From NCBI GenBank assembly GCA_963682175.1, contig OY821771.1:10539001-10603000 (forward strand): DNA of 64,000 nt, given 5' to 3'. A model generated the notes under the pieces. That model ran no database searches. It was not told the DNA's origin and was given only the letters and a program-made list of their open reading frames with translations. Below, one piece after another: positions 24,037 through 39,100 of the stretch. The stretch is from Triglochin maritima (taxonomy: Eukaryota > Streptophyta > Magnoliopsida > Alismatales > Juncaginaceae). Made by a program: the position numbers and the translations under genes. Position 1 is the stretch's first letter, and each line of letters starts with the position of its first letter.

Positions 24037-24645
24037 AGATTTGTATCTGCAAATTTTGCAGGTTATCTTTTCAGATCTTGTGGCAGATGTTATTTTCCTA
24101 TCTGTACAGTAATTAAGACTGGGTAATTGAGTGTTTTCTCACTTCCCTGCAAGTCTTTAAACTCTACCTAAAACTATGTATATGGTCTTTCTTGATTAAC
24201 ATAAGCTTCCACCTTTGCTTGTTGAGATATCGACCTTCAAGTCGTATTATCAGATTTGTTGAGATATGTAATATATGATTTGTCTACTTTGTTCTTCTAC
24301 ATGATATTATAGTTGTACATTTGCTATTAAATGATGATCTCTTATTTGTCCTGAACCTTGGTGTTACTTTTGAGTTCCGTTAAGATTATTTCGTTTGGAG
24401 TAGCATTTGAGCTTCATTTGCCAAACAATACACGATTCATTAATGATGTCCCGTCTGTTTATTAGTGTCTTTATTTGTTGTGTGTTTTGAGGTGGGTCTT
24501 GATTAGCGTCTTTCTTGTAATTCACCGTGTCTTATGTTTTTACGGTAGCTGTTGTCTCTTCTCTCCGTTGCTTTTCTCTTTCTTCTTTTCCTAATTATTA
24601 TCCAAACACATCGTTATCTCCCTGTGTTTGTTTACCCACCTCATT

Positions 24646-26521
24646 CCGTAAATTTTTTATATAATAAAAAAAAAATTAAAATTTCGAAATTTAGGAATTT
24701 TTTTTTTTCGAAAACTAGGTGAATCGCGGGAGGGACACGGATCGCGGTTCCCACCGGCATCCGTGCTTCCCGCCGAAATTTTTTTTTTTAATTTTTTTAA
24801 AAACTTTTCTGTTTTATTTTCTTTATTTCTGTTTTTATTTTTTATTATATTTATTTTTAATCTTTTTAAAAATATTTTTTTTTTCAAAATATGTTTTCTA
24901 ATTTATATTATTTTTTAAAAATTTTAAAAATTGTTTTTAATTTTTTCAAAAATCGACCTCCAAATCACGTCGATAACCCGGCGTATTGAATTGTTAGGGT
25001 ATTCTATACAATAAAAAAACAAAATTTCTTTATCAAAATAATAAATTATTTACAACTAAATATTAAACAAATACTAAAATTAATTAAAACAAAAAATTGG
25101 AAACGTTGTCAAAAATTCGTAGGATGTACACACATTACAAACATGTTTGGAGGTCGATACAGCAAAAAATTTAAAACACAATTAATTTTTTTTAAAAAAT
25201 ATTAAAAATTACAAAACATATTTTGAAAGCAAATATGATAAAAAACATAGTTAAAACGATTTTAAAAAAATCAAAACATCAAAAGACTACGACTAAAATC
25301 CGGGACTTTTTTATTTTCTTCTGTTTTTGTTTTTTTCGGTTTTCTGTTTTAGTTTTTTTTCCTTCCGTTTTTTCTTTTTTATTTTAATTATTTGTAATCT
25401 TTTTTAAAATCTTTTTTTTTCAAAATATGTTTTTCTAAGTGATATTATTTATTAAAAAAATTTAATTTTGTTTTTAATTTTTTCAAAAAACGACCTCCAA
25501 ATCCTGTCGATAACTCGACGTGTATTGAATTGTTTGGGTATTTTATACAATATAAAAACAAAATTTCTTAGTCAGAATAATAAATTATTTACAACTGAAT
25601 ATTAAACAAACCATAAAACTAATTAAAACAAAAAATTGGTAACGTTGTCAAAAATTCGTAGGGTGTACACACATTACAAACATTTTGGAGGTCGATACAG
25701 CAAAAAATTAAAAACACAATCAAATTTTTTTAAAAAATAAAATTACAAAATATATTTTGAAATCAAATATAATAAAAAACATAGTTAAAATGATTTGTAA
25801 AAAAACAAAACATAAAATCAAAAACAATAAAAGAAAATAAAAAAAAGTCACATATTTTAGTTGTAGTGTTTGATGTTTTGATTTTTTTAAAATCGTTTTA
25901 ACTATGTTTTTTATCATATTTGTGTCAAAATATATTTTGTAATTTTTAATATTTTTTAAAAAAATTTAATTGTGTTTTAAATTTTTTGCTGTATCGACCT
26001 CCAAACATGTTTGTAATGTGTGTACACCCTACGAATTTTGACAATATTTCCAATTTTTTGTTTTAATTAATTTTAGTATTTGTTTAATATTTAGTTGTAA
26101 ATAATTTATTATTCTGATAAAGAAATTTTGTTTTTTTATTGTATAAAATACCCTAACAATTCAATACGCCGGGTTATCGACGTGATTTGGAGGTCGATTT
26201 TTGAAAAAATTAAAAATAATTTTTAAATTTTTTAAAAAATAATATAAATTAGAAAACATATTTTGAAAAAAAATATTTCAAAAAAGATTAAAAATAAATA
26301 TAATAAAAAATAAAAACAGAAATAAAGAAAATAAAACAGAAAAGTTTTAAAAAAAAATTAAAAAAAATTAAAAAATTTTTTTTGGCGGGAAGCACGGATC
26401 GCGGTTCGTGCCCCCACGGATCGCGGTTCCGACCCGTGATCCACCTAGTTTTCGAAAAAAAAATTTTTTTTTCCTAAATTTCGAAATTTTAATTTTTTTT
26501 TATTATATAAAAAAATTACGG
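24646..26521. mobile_element. Foldback element with ~620-bp inverted arms
   Basis: Both ends start CCGTAA when read inward. Perfect 8-bp flanking duplications ACCTCATT lie at 24638-24645 and 26522-26529. The left arm (about 24646-25270) reappears inverted at about 25905-26521; landmarks are the CGGATCGCGGTTC block (24738 and 26395) and GGAGGTCGATACAGCAAAAA against its complement near 25985-26003. The middle (about 25270-25900) holds a second, direct copy of most of the left arm with its own GTCGATAAC and GTGTACACAC motifs. There is no coding capacity. The superfamily is unclear; 8-bp duplications fit hAT or Mutator-like foldback elements. Confidence 0.85.
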
Positions 26522-26529
26522 ACCTCATT

Positions 26530-27130
26530 GACAAATTTTCATCCAACTAACCGTTTACCAAATACATTTTACCCCTTTGATATCCGTCAAGTTCCATCCA
26601 TACAAGTTATAACAATTTACTCGCCTCAATATGGTAAATGAATATATACATGTACTATTACCAGCTAGGTACGGATTTCAATAAGGGCTAATTTGCCCCA
26701 TAACAACCTGATCAACCCCACTTTCAATCCTACCCTACCTACTGGATCATTCCACAACTCTTGCATGGGGGTGAAAAGTTTGTGTCTGAAATTCGCTAAT
26801 CCGGTCGCCTCCGTATTAGAAATCGAAAGGATTCCTTTTTTTCGAATTCAGATTTGCTTGAATATAAGTGGATTCTGAATTTTGGTTTGGATGTGAATTT
26901 ATTCAAATTCAATACGGATCTGTCGGATACGAATTCAAATCATTTTCTTACATATCTGAGCAGATTCGGAGGCAGATTCAGATATAAGAAGAAAGAAAAA
27001 AACAGATTCGGATTCAGATACATATATACTCGCTCCGTTTTCACTGATACTCATGCTACGGGCTTATCTAAGTTTCCAACCTCCATTATAACTTTTGGAC
27101 CTCAACCCAACAACCAAAAATTCCAGGGTC
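26530..27130. other. Intergenic stretch upstream of RPS11
   Basis: Contains 'GATTCGGA'/'CAGATTC' motifs around 26850-27020, resembling decayed hAT-type MITEs, but no ends were found. No gene. Confidence 0.4.
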
Positions 27131-27137
27131 AAAACAC

Positions 27138-27178
27138 AAACCCTAACCCCCCTTATATAAAGACCCCCGTTAGGGTTT
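27138..27178 (+). promoter_or_regulatory. RPS11 core promoter: telo box, TATA box, telo box
   Basis: AAACCCTAA at 27138-27146, TTATATAAAG at 27153-27162 and the inverted telo box TTAGGGTTT at 27170-27178 lie 86-126 bp before the RPS11 start codon. A pyrimidine-rich stretch TTCTTCTTTC follows, suitable as a start site. Telo boxes are a known mark of plant translation-machinery promoters active in dividing cells. Confidence 0.75.
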
Positions 27179-27263
27179 TCTTCTTTCGACAACCACCACT
27201 GCCGCCGTCGCCTCTAATCCAAACCCCTCTTCCACCCTTCCCTTGTTCACCTTCTGATCCACC

Positions 27264-29713
<2,450 letters not shown>

Positions 29714-30723
29714 GCGTGATGAAAGTTTTGATTATTTTGCTGTTTATGTCCTTTTCAAGTTTGTAGGCGTGGTAGAGAGGCATAATCCCGACATTATTCG
29801 ATCATGTTTTTTGACACATTCTTGCTGTTGTGAACCTCTACTAAATGAGCTTAAATGTTTGAAGATTTTAGTTTTTTTCTTTCCGCGAACTGTTTATCTG
29901 TTTTTGTTTCTTTATATGAGCAATAGTCAAGTTTTCTGAATTTACCTCCCAGTCCCTATGGGTTATCTCTCATTCTCTCTCCTATGATTTTCTTGTTTTT
30001 TTGCTGAATCAACTTATTCCAAATTTTCATGACCTAGAAGTCCTCCGTCCTTTTTCTTTGAAGCATTTAGACTTTTATAATTAAATCGTCTTGGATTCAA
30101 TCTTCCGTTCAGGTTAATCAAAGTACGTTGTATTTTGAATACTTCAATCAATGATTTGATCGTTTTCAAAATAAAAAATTCATTTCTGTTCGTCATCTCC
30201 AAAAGCCTAAAAATATTTGATTGGTCTAAGGATTTTTTTTACTATAAAATTGAAATACTTAAACTAGATATATTAGCAAGATTTTACTTCATCTGATCCA
30301 AAGAATATATACAACCCCCTCTTTAAACCTCATGGAAAATCCCGTCACCCCCTCCATTCGTGCTTCTCTCTTCTCCCATCGTAAATCCCCTTATTCCCTC
30401 ACATTCTCTCTTTGAAGGGTGATCCCGGAAAATCCCGTCACCCCTTGTGTTACTTTATGTATTTTACTTGTAAAGTCATGATCGCGTTGGAGTCGAAGGT
30501 GAGGTAGAAACTGATGAAGATGCATTGAAGTCAAATATTGTTGCAACCGCAGACGACAATGACTACAACAATGCTGAACTAGATGACTACAACAATACAA
30601 ACAACACAGTTAAATAACAAACCACTTGTACTTGTTGATTGTACACTGATCTCTAGCTTCTCTATTTACATTCCTCGACTACATGTTTTAGCTTACGTGT
30701 AATGATGTAATCACTCCTATCCT
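29714..30723. other. RPS11 3' UTR and intergenic stretch
   Basis: The RPS11 3' UTR probably fills the first 200-300 bp. GGAAAATCCCGTCACCCC occurs twice, near 30333 and 30427. No gene is supported. Confidence 0.4.
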
Positions 30724-30731
30724 ATAAATAC

Positions 30732-32491
30732 CAGGGTGGATCTAGGAAATTTTCATTATGGGGGGCAATTTTTTTCCACGACAGTCGAATTAAATGATTA
30801 ATAAACTCAAATGTTTAACATAAAAAACACACATAAAAGTCATTAGAATATCATTTTTCTAGGTTTCATGTTTTGAAATAGTTTCAAGATCGCTTTAGTA
30901 TCAACATAATTAAATACATCATTTTCTATATAAATGACTTTCATTCGTATTGTTACCGGCAAAGTTAAAGCTAATTTGATAAGTAAAAAACTGAATGATT
31001 ATAAACTTTATCTATTTCCCTCTCAACCATCTTCTTCGCAAGATAAACTTTACTCCTCAAATCTGAAAAATCTAGATTGTTTCTCATATGAAAAATGTAG
31101 ATGTCCCAGTTGAATTTCTACTATTACATGGTCACTCTCATTGAACTCCATGGGAGTAGAAGGTAGCAAATTCACACATATTTTGTTACATCAAATTTCG
31201 CAAAGTTCTTACGTGGATCCAAACTTGTCATGCATAAAAGTAACTGATTATTACGCTATGAAAACCGATAATTAAGCTTTTGTAATTGTGTATTAATCAC
31301 TGCATGAAAAATGTCATTCATGAAGTATTGAAGATGTGTAATCGATCGATGTCCACTTTTTTTTCCTTTAACAAATTTTTCATGATCACCATATCTAATC
31401 TCAACCAATTAATAGATTAATCATGAATTTTAAAACACCTTACATTATATGGATCAAAATCAATGTTCACGTAGCTCCTAGGCGAGCCTAGGTGACCAGG
31501 TGCGTCCGGTCGCCTGGACGTTTGTGCGACCGCCCAACTCTGGGCGATCTTTTTTTTAAAATTTTAGTTCAATTAAATTTGATAAAATAGATAAAAATCA
31601 GGAAAAATCGGGAAAAATAGCAAAAAAATATACAAATATTATCTAAAAATATCATACATATTTAGGCTTAAAAAGACACCTAATTCCTCGACCAAGACCT
31701 CACTAGGCACCTCCTCTAGTTTCCTTACCACATAACTCACACACAATGCAGTTTTTATCATTAACACTAATGTAATGGGCAGTATTCCAACCGAGGTCAT
31801 TTGTACGGGTAGGTCTTAGGTCATCGTAACTCTCGTGATGCATGGGGAGACTAGTGCCGGGTACGTAGGCCGTATCTTAAAACTAGACTAATATAAAAAT
31901 TTAGACTATTATGAAAATGAAATACTAATTAATTTAATTCTAAAGAGAAGTTAGAAAGAGTGCACTTGATTTTGGCGGTTGAAAAATGAAGAACCGGATC
32001 AGAGACTTCACTTTCCAACTTCAAAACTAAACAACAGACTGGAGACTTAATCGTGAAAACTTGATGATTAGAATAGAATTATGAAGAAGAAGAGAATGAG
32101 AGATGTGTGAAAAATGAAGAGGTTTGAAGGGATTTATATAGGACTTGGGGGTAGTGGTAAACTTGTAATTTTTGAAAAAAATAAAAAAAAATCAAAAAGA
32201 TGATATCCGTTGGAATGCCTCCAATGGCTATCGCCTAGGCGAGGTGACTGCCCATTTCGCCCAGCTTTGGTGGGCGAAAGGCGGGGTCGCCCAGGCAACC
32301 TCGCCGACGTGCGGTCGCCTACCGCCTACATGAACACTGATCAAAATCATGAATTTTAAAGCAATTTACATGAATATATCATATAAAGCAATTTTTATAT
32401 ATCATATAAATATATAAGGAATTTAAAAGTTTTTTTTAAATTTGAGGGGAGGAGGGAATTGCCCCCTACCCACTATGTGGGTCCCCCCCTC
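30732..32491. mobile_element. Non-autonomous hAT element with a nested hAT insertion
   Basis: The left end CAGGGTGGATCTAGGAAATT is typical of a large hAT group whose ends contain GGATCTAGG followed by a G run (ATTATGGGGGGC here). The right end CTATGTGGGTCCCCCCCTC is a degenerate inverted match. Flanks ATAAATAC (30724-30731) and ATTAATAC (32492-32499) differ at one base. The body is AT-rich and non-coding and is interrupted by the element at 31461-32339. Confidence 0.65.
31461..32339. mobile_element. Non-autonomous hAT element (CAATGTTCA ends), nested
   Basis: Left end CAATGTTCACGTAGCTCCTA; right end read on the minus strand CAGTGTTCATGTAGGCGGTA. Perfect 8-bp flanks ATCAAAAT lie at 31453-31460 and 32340-32347. 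Both subterminal regions are rich in CCTAGGCG, GGTCGCC and GGGCGA motifs. Ends and internal phrases (AAAAAGACACCTA) match the transposase-bearing hAT at 55191, so it may be a deletion derivative of that family. Confidence 0.85.
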
Positions 32492-32499
32492 ATTAATAC

Positions 32500-33190
32500 A
32501 TAAACGGACGAGGAGGAGAATGCGATTGCTTAGGCTCCATGTGTCGATTATTTTTAGGGTTTATCACGACGTTTTCCCTTACTTCATGTGTGAATTAATG
32601 ATGGAGATTGAGAGTTTCGGAAAGGAAATGAAACTTAAATGTACATGTAAGATTGATTATGGTATCTGATTGAGCAATTCGAATAGATTTAACAAAGAAA
32701 CAACACGACCACAGACGACTATAGTACCAACTACCAAAGTAGAACTAATATATGCTTATAGGTTAGAGAAATCTATCCTTGAAAAATTAAAATTTATGGG
32801 ACTTAATAGTTATGTTTGGAATTTAAAATGAGGTGAGTTGCCCGTAGAGGTGTAAAAGAGTCAAGTCGAATGAATATTTCAAGCTCGAAGTATTAACATG
32901 TATTATTACTAAATACAAAAAAAATGGAGCATTAAAAAATTCAAGTCGAACATCAGTTTTTTTGATTTCAAAAGACTCGTTTACTGAATCAAGTCAGAAG
33001 ATTTTTGTTTTTCATTAAGATTTTTCATTTTAAAGTTAAACTAGAGTCGATTATTTTTCAAGTTTAGTTCGAGTTGAGATTCAAGTTCGCCAAGTAGATA
33101 AAAAATAAAATAAAATCAAATCAGAGATAAAACGGGTTAAGTTATGCAACAGATTAATCATTTGGCCCATTCTATCCAACCCCCCTAAAC
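32500..33190. other. Intergenic stretch before mtKAS
   Basis: AT-rich and without a recognisable gene. GGCCCA at 33164-33169 is a possible site II-type element about 30 bp before the mtKAS start codon. No clear TATA box. Confidence 0.4.
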
Positions 33191-33196
33191 CCTCCG

Positions 33197-36100
33197 ATGA
33201 GGTCTCACCTCCGCCGCCTCCTCTCCACCTTCCCTCCACCCCCCATCTCCACCCCTCGCCGCGTCGTCGTCACAGGCCTCGGCCTCGTTACCCCGCTCGG
33301 CTGCGGCGTCCGGGCCGCGTGGGGGAACCTCATCGCCGGGCGGTGCGGTGTCCGCGCGATCTCCGTTGAGGATCTGAAGATGGACGGGTTCGAGGACGAG
33401 GTCGCGAGGATGGCGTACGCGCAGATCACGTCCAGGGTTGCCGCCGTCGTGCCGTGCGGGAAGGGGGAGGGCGAGTTCGATGAGGACGTCTGGATTCGGT
33501 GTCAGGTAGGTTTGTTGGGGTCTTCTTTGCAGATTGTGGATTTGACTTTTGAGAGGTCGGTTGACGGAATGGCGTTGGTTTTGGGATGAGTTGGAGTCTC
33601 CCAGGAATTCAGTCCAGAGGATTGGATTTTTTTTTGAGAATTCGTTAGTTTAGTTTGACTTGGGAGTCTGATCAGGTATTCTGCCTGTAAGTGGGTAAAC
33701 CGGATATATCGTTCAACTATTTTATTATTGGTATTCGAAAATACATGAATTCTCTAGTGAGCCCAGAGCTTAATTTTTCAATATCCACCGCTCATTTCAA
33801 ATTGTAAGGTAGATTAAGAAAAAAACGGTTATGCTAATGAATGGTGAGATTAACTGTAAATAAGATCCAATGGTGAGATTGTAAGAGGCTTAAACTAAAT
33901 TTGACGAACCCTGAGCTCACTAAAGCTTGACCTTTCGAAAATATTCAACATGTCAAAACCTGAAGGGGTAAAAAATAAACAGAGTTTGGAAATCACGTTA
34001 ATTGTTTAAAATAAAGCCAAAATACCAAGGCGTCACTTTCCCTGATCGTATGTACTAGCCTACTATGAAACATAATCTCAATATGCCTACCAAGAAATTG
34101 TTTGGGTGAGTTATAAGGATATGAATCTACTACGACAACACCAACTAACTTAAGTTTGTGGCAATCTAGGTGGTGGTTGTAGAACATTGGACTCATGGGT
34201 GACATATTGTACTAGGTTCGTTGTGGGGCCAAGGATTGGACGTGACACTTATGTATTGTTAGAATTCATTGAGTGGGTTTAGTCTCATGCTGAGATATGG
34301 CATGCCCGGCGTGGAAAATACCCCCATAGGCTTTCCCAACCTACAAACTAGGTGTTGAGATGGCTTCTCTTATCACATGCTAGTGCTGAAATGTCTTTGG
34401 AAAAGATTAAGGAGATTGGTAATGAAGTGGGTGAGTTGCTATAGTGAAAATGTTGTCAGAAATATGAGCGGAATGAAATGAACAAGGGACATGCCATTAG
34501 ATAGGTTCCTTTTTTTTATTAGTAAAGTAACTATGTTTTAAAAGGGAAAAACACTGTACTAAAAGACTGTTTGGTGGTGCCATAGGTGGCACCCCAAACC
34601 TAAAACCCACAAAGCAAAACTGAAGTACTAAAGTACTAAAGAGGCTAAAAACAACAGAACATCAAAACTATCAAGACCCATGTAGACTGTCAAGCCAAGC
34701 CAATCTCATCTGGGGAATCTCCGGAACATCCTTCCCAGCTACACTCTGCCACCATCCCACAACCATTGTAGAATCGTCGACCAAATAGCAACCTCCAAAG
34801 TGGGTTTGGACTGGAATACTAGCCAATTCCACGAAGTACAAACACCCACCATAGAGCTAGCGGGAAGAGAAGCCATAGCTGTCTATTGCATGGTATCACA
34901 TCCATCGATGACCATGGGTCCCAAAAAACCCGGATTTATGAGTGAGTGCTCTCATAAATGTCTCTTTTGTCGTGCCTAAGTTATGTTATTTAAGTATTGT
35001 AGGTGGTAAAATGATTAAGAGTGCTCTCATGAATGCTCAATAGTGGTGGCATTTGAAGTCGTCTCTGTTGAGAACTGTCTCGAACGTGACAGTAGGCAAA
35101 AATGGATAGATGAATTTGGAAATTTCTCGTAACTTTATATTGATACACCGTTCAGTGACGAAGTTGAAAGAAGATCTCTTAGTTGTTTCTAAAAAAAGCT
35201 AAATAAAAGGGGTGAAAAAAGTAGCTGGCAAATCAAAATTGGAATTAGCTCAATTCGCTGAGTTAGAAGTCTTTGCTCAATTCGCTCTAACCACTAAGTT
35301 AAGTAGGTCATTTATCACTACAACGATAAAAAGAGACTGATTGCTTTGGGAATTATAGATGGAATATTACGTAACCAGTACCACGGGCCCTTCTTGAGTT
35401 ACCAAATGATACATAGTGCGATATGGTCAGAACAAGATATCCATATAAGGTTATGTACATAGTAACAAAAAAATGGATACCACGAAAAAAAGAGTCTAGT
35501 CAACGTACCATCTTCTCTTTTTCCATGAAAAGAAATGTTCGAACATCAGTGGAGGATGCTATGTGCCGTTTAGATGAACAAATTCAATTTCACATAGAGA
35601 CAAAAGGCATGATGCTGATTTGGAAAAGGAAAAAATTGAATATCAAAAAGCTAAAACTTCAATTTAAACAAAATAAGATGAAGTGGGATATGCTTATTGA
35701 TTTGTTAAACCAAGAGTTACCAAAACTTGAAGAAGTTAATGATAAAAAAAGGCTTGAAGAAATCTTAAATTAAAATAGCAGCCGAGCTTGAGTTATTGTA
35801 ATGTTTAATTGTTGTAATTTTTATGTAATGATTGTTGTAATCTTGAGATCATGAGTTTATTGACATGCTCTTGTATATGTGTGGTGACGCTTCTGACATT
35901 ACATATTTGTTTGGTTGCTACTCTTGATACCCACTGGATGATGTTTATGAAGTCGAGCTCTACCAAAAAAAGGGTTTCATGTGTTAGCGATGTCATGCAC
36001 TCATACTCATCTTGTTTATTTACTATTCTTTTACTAGTATGAGAAGCAATATATAAATGCAACATTTTTCTTCTACAATGTTAATGATAAAAAGCTTCTT

Positions 36101-39100
36101 CTACATTGTTTTAGACCTTATTGGAGTTGTACTGTGTGCTAAAAATAACTATATATTAATTTTCCTCGTTTCCAGGATCATAAATCCATGGCTAGGTTTA
36201 TTGCATACGCAATGTGTTCAGCTGATGCGGCCCTTAGAGACGCGAATTGGATGCCATCTGAAATGGAAAAGAAGGAAAGTACGGTAATAAAAATTCCAAG
36301 GTCATTTATCACCTGCTATTGTTACTTGATTTTGTGGTCATAATTGGTGTCTACAAACCATGCACTAGGGTGTTTCTATTGGTGGAGGCATTGGTAGCAT
36401 CTGTGACATTGTAGATGCAGCAAAATTGATCTGCGAGAAGGTTCATTCCATGGTCTCATGAGGATATTATTATGACAATTCTATCCTCTTTATCCTGCTC
36501 TTATGGTGTTCTCTACAGGCAATACTCATTTACGTGGAGTAATGAGATTTACTTTGTTTCTGAACACAGCATCTGCGTCGACTGAGTCCATTCTTCATAC
36601 CTAGAATACTGGTCAATATGGCATCAGGCCACGTCAGTATGAAATATGGGTTTAAGGTACGCCATTTGATGTCACTTCAGTATTGGGAAGAGAGTTGAAC
36701 TATATCTAGTGTCTTAGTTTAAAAATGCCGTTGTGTCGTCATTTTATCCTATTCAAGTCTGTAACACTTGATTTAAATTGAAAGAATTTTTCTTATTTAT
36801 TAAAAGAAATGAGTAAAACTGAAGTAGCTTCATCTCATGTATTTTACCAGGGACCAAATCATGCTGCTGTGACCGCTTGTGCAACTGGTGCACATTCCAT
36901 TGGGGATGCCACAAGGATGATTCAATTTGGTGATGCTGATGTCATGGTTGCTGGTGGTACGGAATCCAGCATCGATGCTTTGTCCATGGCTGGTTTCTGT
37001 AAGTAAGTGTTTTGCATCCTATATGCATGGATAGTTTTGAATCTATATGTTCCATCCACTACTGAAATGACTAGTTTTATGTGTTTTATCCATATAATAA
37101 ACATAGTCTTTTGTGATACAGATATTGTTTGATCATGGTAAGGTTTCCTCAGTTCTTTGTTTTTCATCACATGGTTATGTTCTTTTAGTTCTTTTTTGAA
37201 GTGTATTACTTAGTGGTATTCAAACACAAAGCTAAACAAAGTCAAGATACAAATACAATTTACTTGAGATATATTGTTTTACGTTGGTGTTTGGGAGACA
37301 AGTGCACGAACAAGCTTATCATTGTAATTTGTAACTAAATGTCCCTATTTAAAATAATCATGTCAACAATTGCTACGTTGGACACAACCAAACGAATAAA
37401 ACATTACCAATGTCAAGACCAAATTGCAGATAGCTCTGTTAGTCACTCATAACTTGTCAAACCATTATTAACTATCACTGAACAAATTATCTCCCTGGAG
37501 CTGTGGAAATCCATGCTTTTATGTAGTTATTATTAGTATTCAGAACTAGAAGTATATTGAATTGTTAGCATACGCAGGACTTTATTTTTTTATAATCGAA
37601 ATGGATCATGCTCGATGATAATATACTAGTTTTTAAATTTTAACATTAACTTAGTATTCATTTTTTGAAGACAATCTTCATAGTTTCATTCCTCTTCTGG
37701 CATGCACACTTAGTTGCTATTTTGCTCCCAAACCATGATTAATGTTTTTTTTAGGCATCAGCATTTTAAATGTATGAGAAAGAGCATGTGATCAGATAAT
37801 CTCCTCCAAGTCTTTGGTTTCTCTGATTTTACTAATTTATAGATATTTGTGTAGTTCCTACGCAAGTTCCTCATTCAATCTGGAAATTTATCTTAAGTAC
37901 AATGCCCTCCACAAAATATATTTGTAATTTTAATTATCCAAGTTATTCCATTATTTACCAAAGACACACGTTTGATGATTTCATCATATATTTGAAGCTG
38001 AAGTGATAATTATTATGCTTATCACAGGTCTAGAGCATTAGCTACCAAGTACAACTCTGAACCACAATGTTCTTCCCGACCATTTGATCGTGATAGAGAT
38101 GGATTTGTGTATGGAAGATATAATTATGTTGTAATTGTCTTGGTTCGTTAGTATTAAGTTTGATGTTATACTTTTTTTAGCTGACTTACACAAGGCTTAC
38201 AGGATGGGTGAAGGTGCCGGTGTTATGGTATTGGAGGTGAGACAACAAAAAGATTGATTGCTAAATGCTAATTGTTCATACTAGTTTTCTGAACTGAATG
38301 CACACCTATTCATGCTTAACTTTGTGCCAGTCACATGTTTCCCACTACTTTTGAGGGCTAAGCTTATGTCTCAAGTTTTAACTCCATCTACTTTATTTGG
38401 TTACTGTTGTTATTTAGATTATTAAAGAAATTTTCTGTTGAGGTGACTTCCCTCGTCACCTCAGCTACCAAGCTAGGCTACGTGATGGTCAATATCCTAA
38501 GAATCTGTTGAGACCCTGTTTAAGAAGGTGATGGCCTCTTCACCTTTTTTTTCAGTGCCTCAAACTTCTTTGCCTCTACTGTCCCTTTTAAGGGCCCATA
38601 AAAACAAGTAAACCCTAATAATGGGCAACTAAGCTATTCAAATGTGATTTCGGTTGGTGGATCCAGATAACTAATAACTTCAATATCTCATTTTGTCTGT
38701 TTTAAATTTATCCTTTTAGATCACTGTTTAGTTAAAGTTGTACCGTGTTGGGAACTCCAACCAAAATTTATAATATTGATAACATTTTACTTTGGTTTTT
38801 GACATTTAAATATCATAGTTAAGCATTTCGGTTATTTATTTTTATTTTGTGGATATTTTCTAATTATTTGTTGCGGAAAACTTAAGATTACCTCCAAGAT
38901 TATAAGTTTATAACTCAAGTGATTATGTTTTTTCCTTCATAAGCTAAATTTCCTAAATTTAATAATGTTATGAAGATGATAGTAACCATGTTTTTTAATT
39001 ATTTTTTCTACTATTATTTATTTTATTAAATTTGTTGAAACATTAAGTTATTGATTAGAATGGAACCTTCTATGGAATTTGTAATGTTTTTATTTTATTA

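Noticed and set aside
24646..26521. Inverted repeat as a microRNA precursor locus
   Set aside because: The arms are far too long and nearly perfect for a MIRNA hairpin, and perfect flanking duplications identify it as a transposed element.
32442..32669. 75-codon frame starting in the right end of the outer hAT element
   Set aside because: It begins within the transposon end and has no recognisable domain.
35423..35773. Possible continuation of the plastid atpA fragment
   Set aside because: The protein does not resemble any plastid-encoded product; listed only as an unassigned frame.
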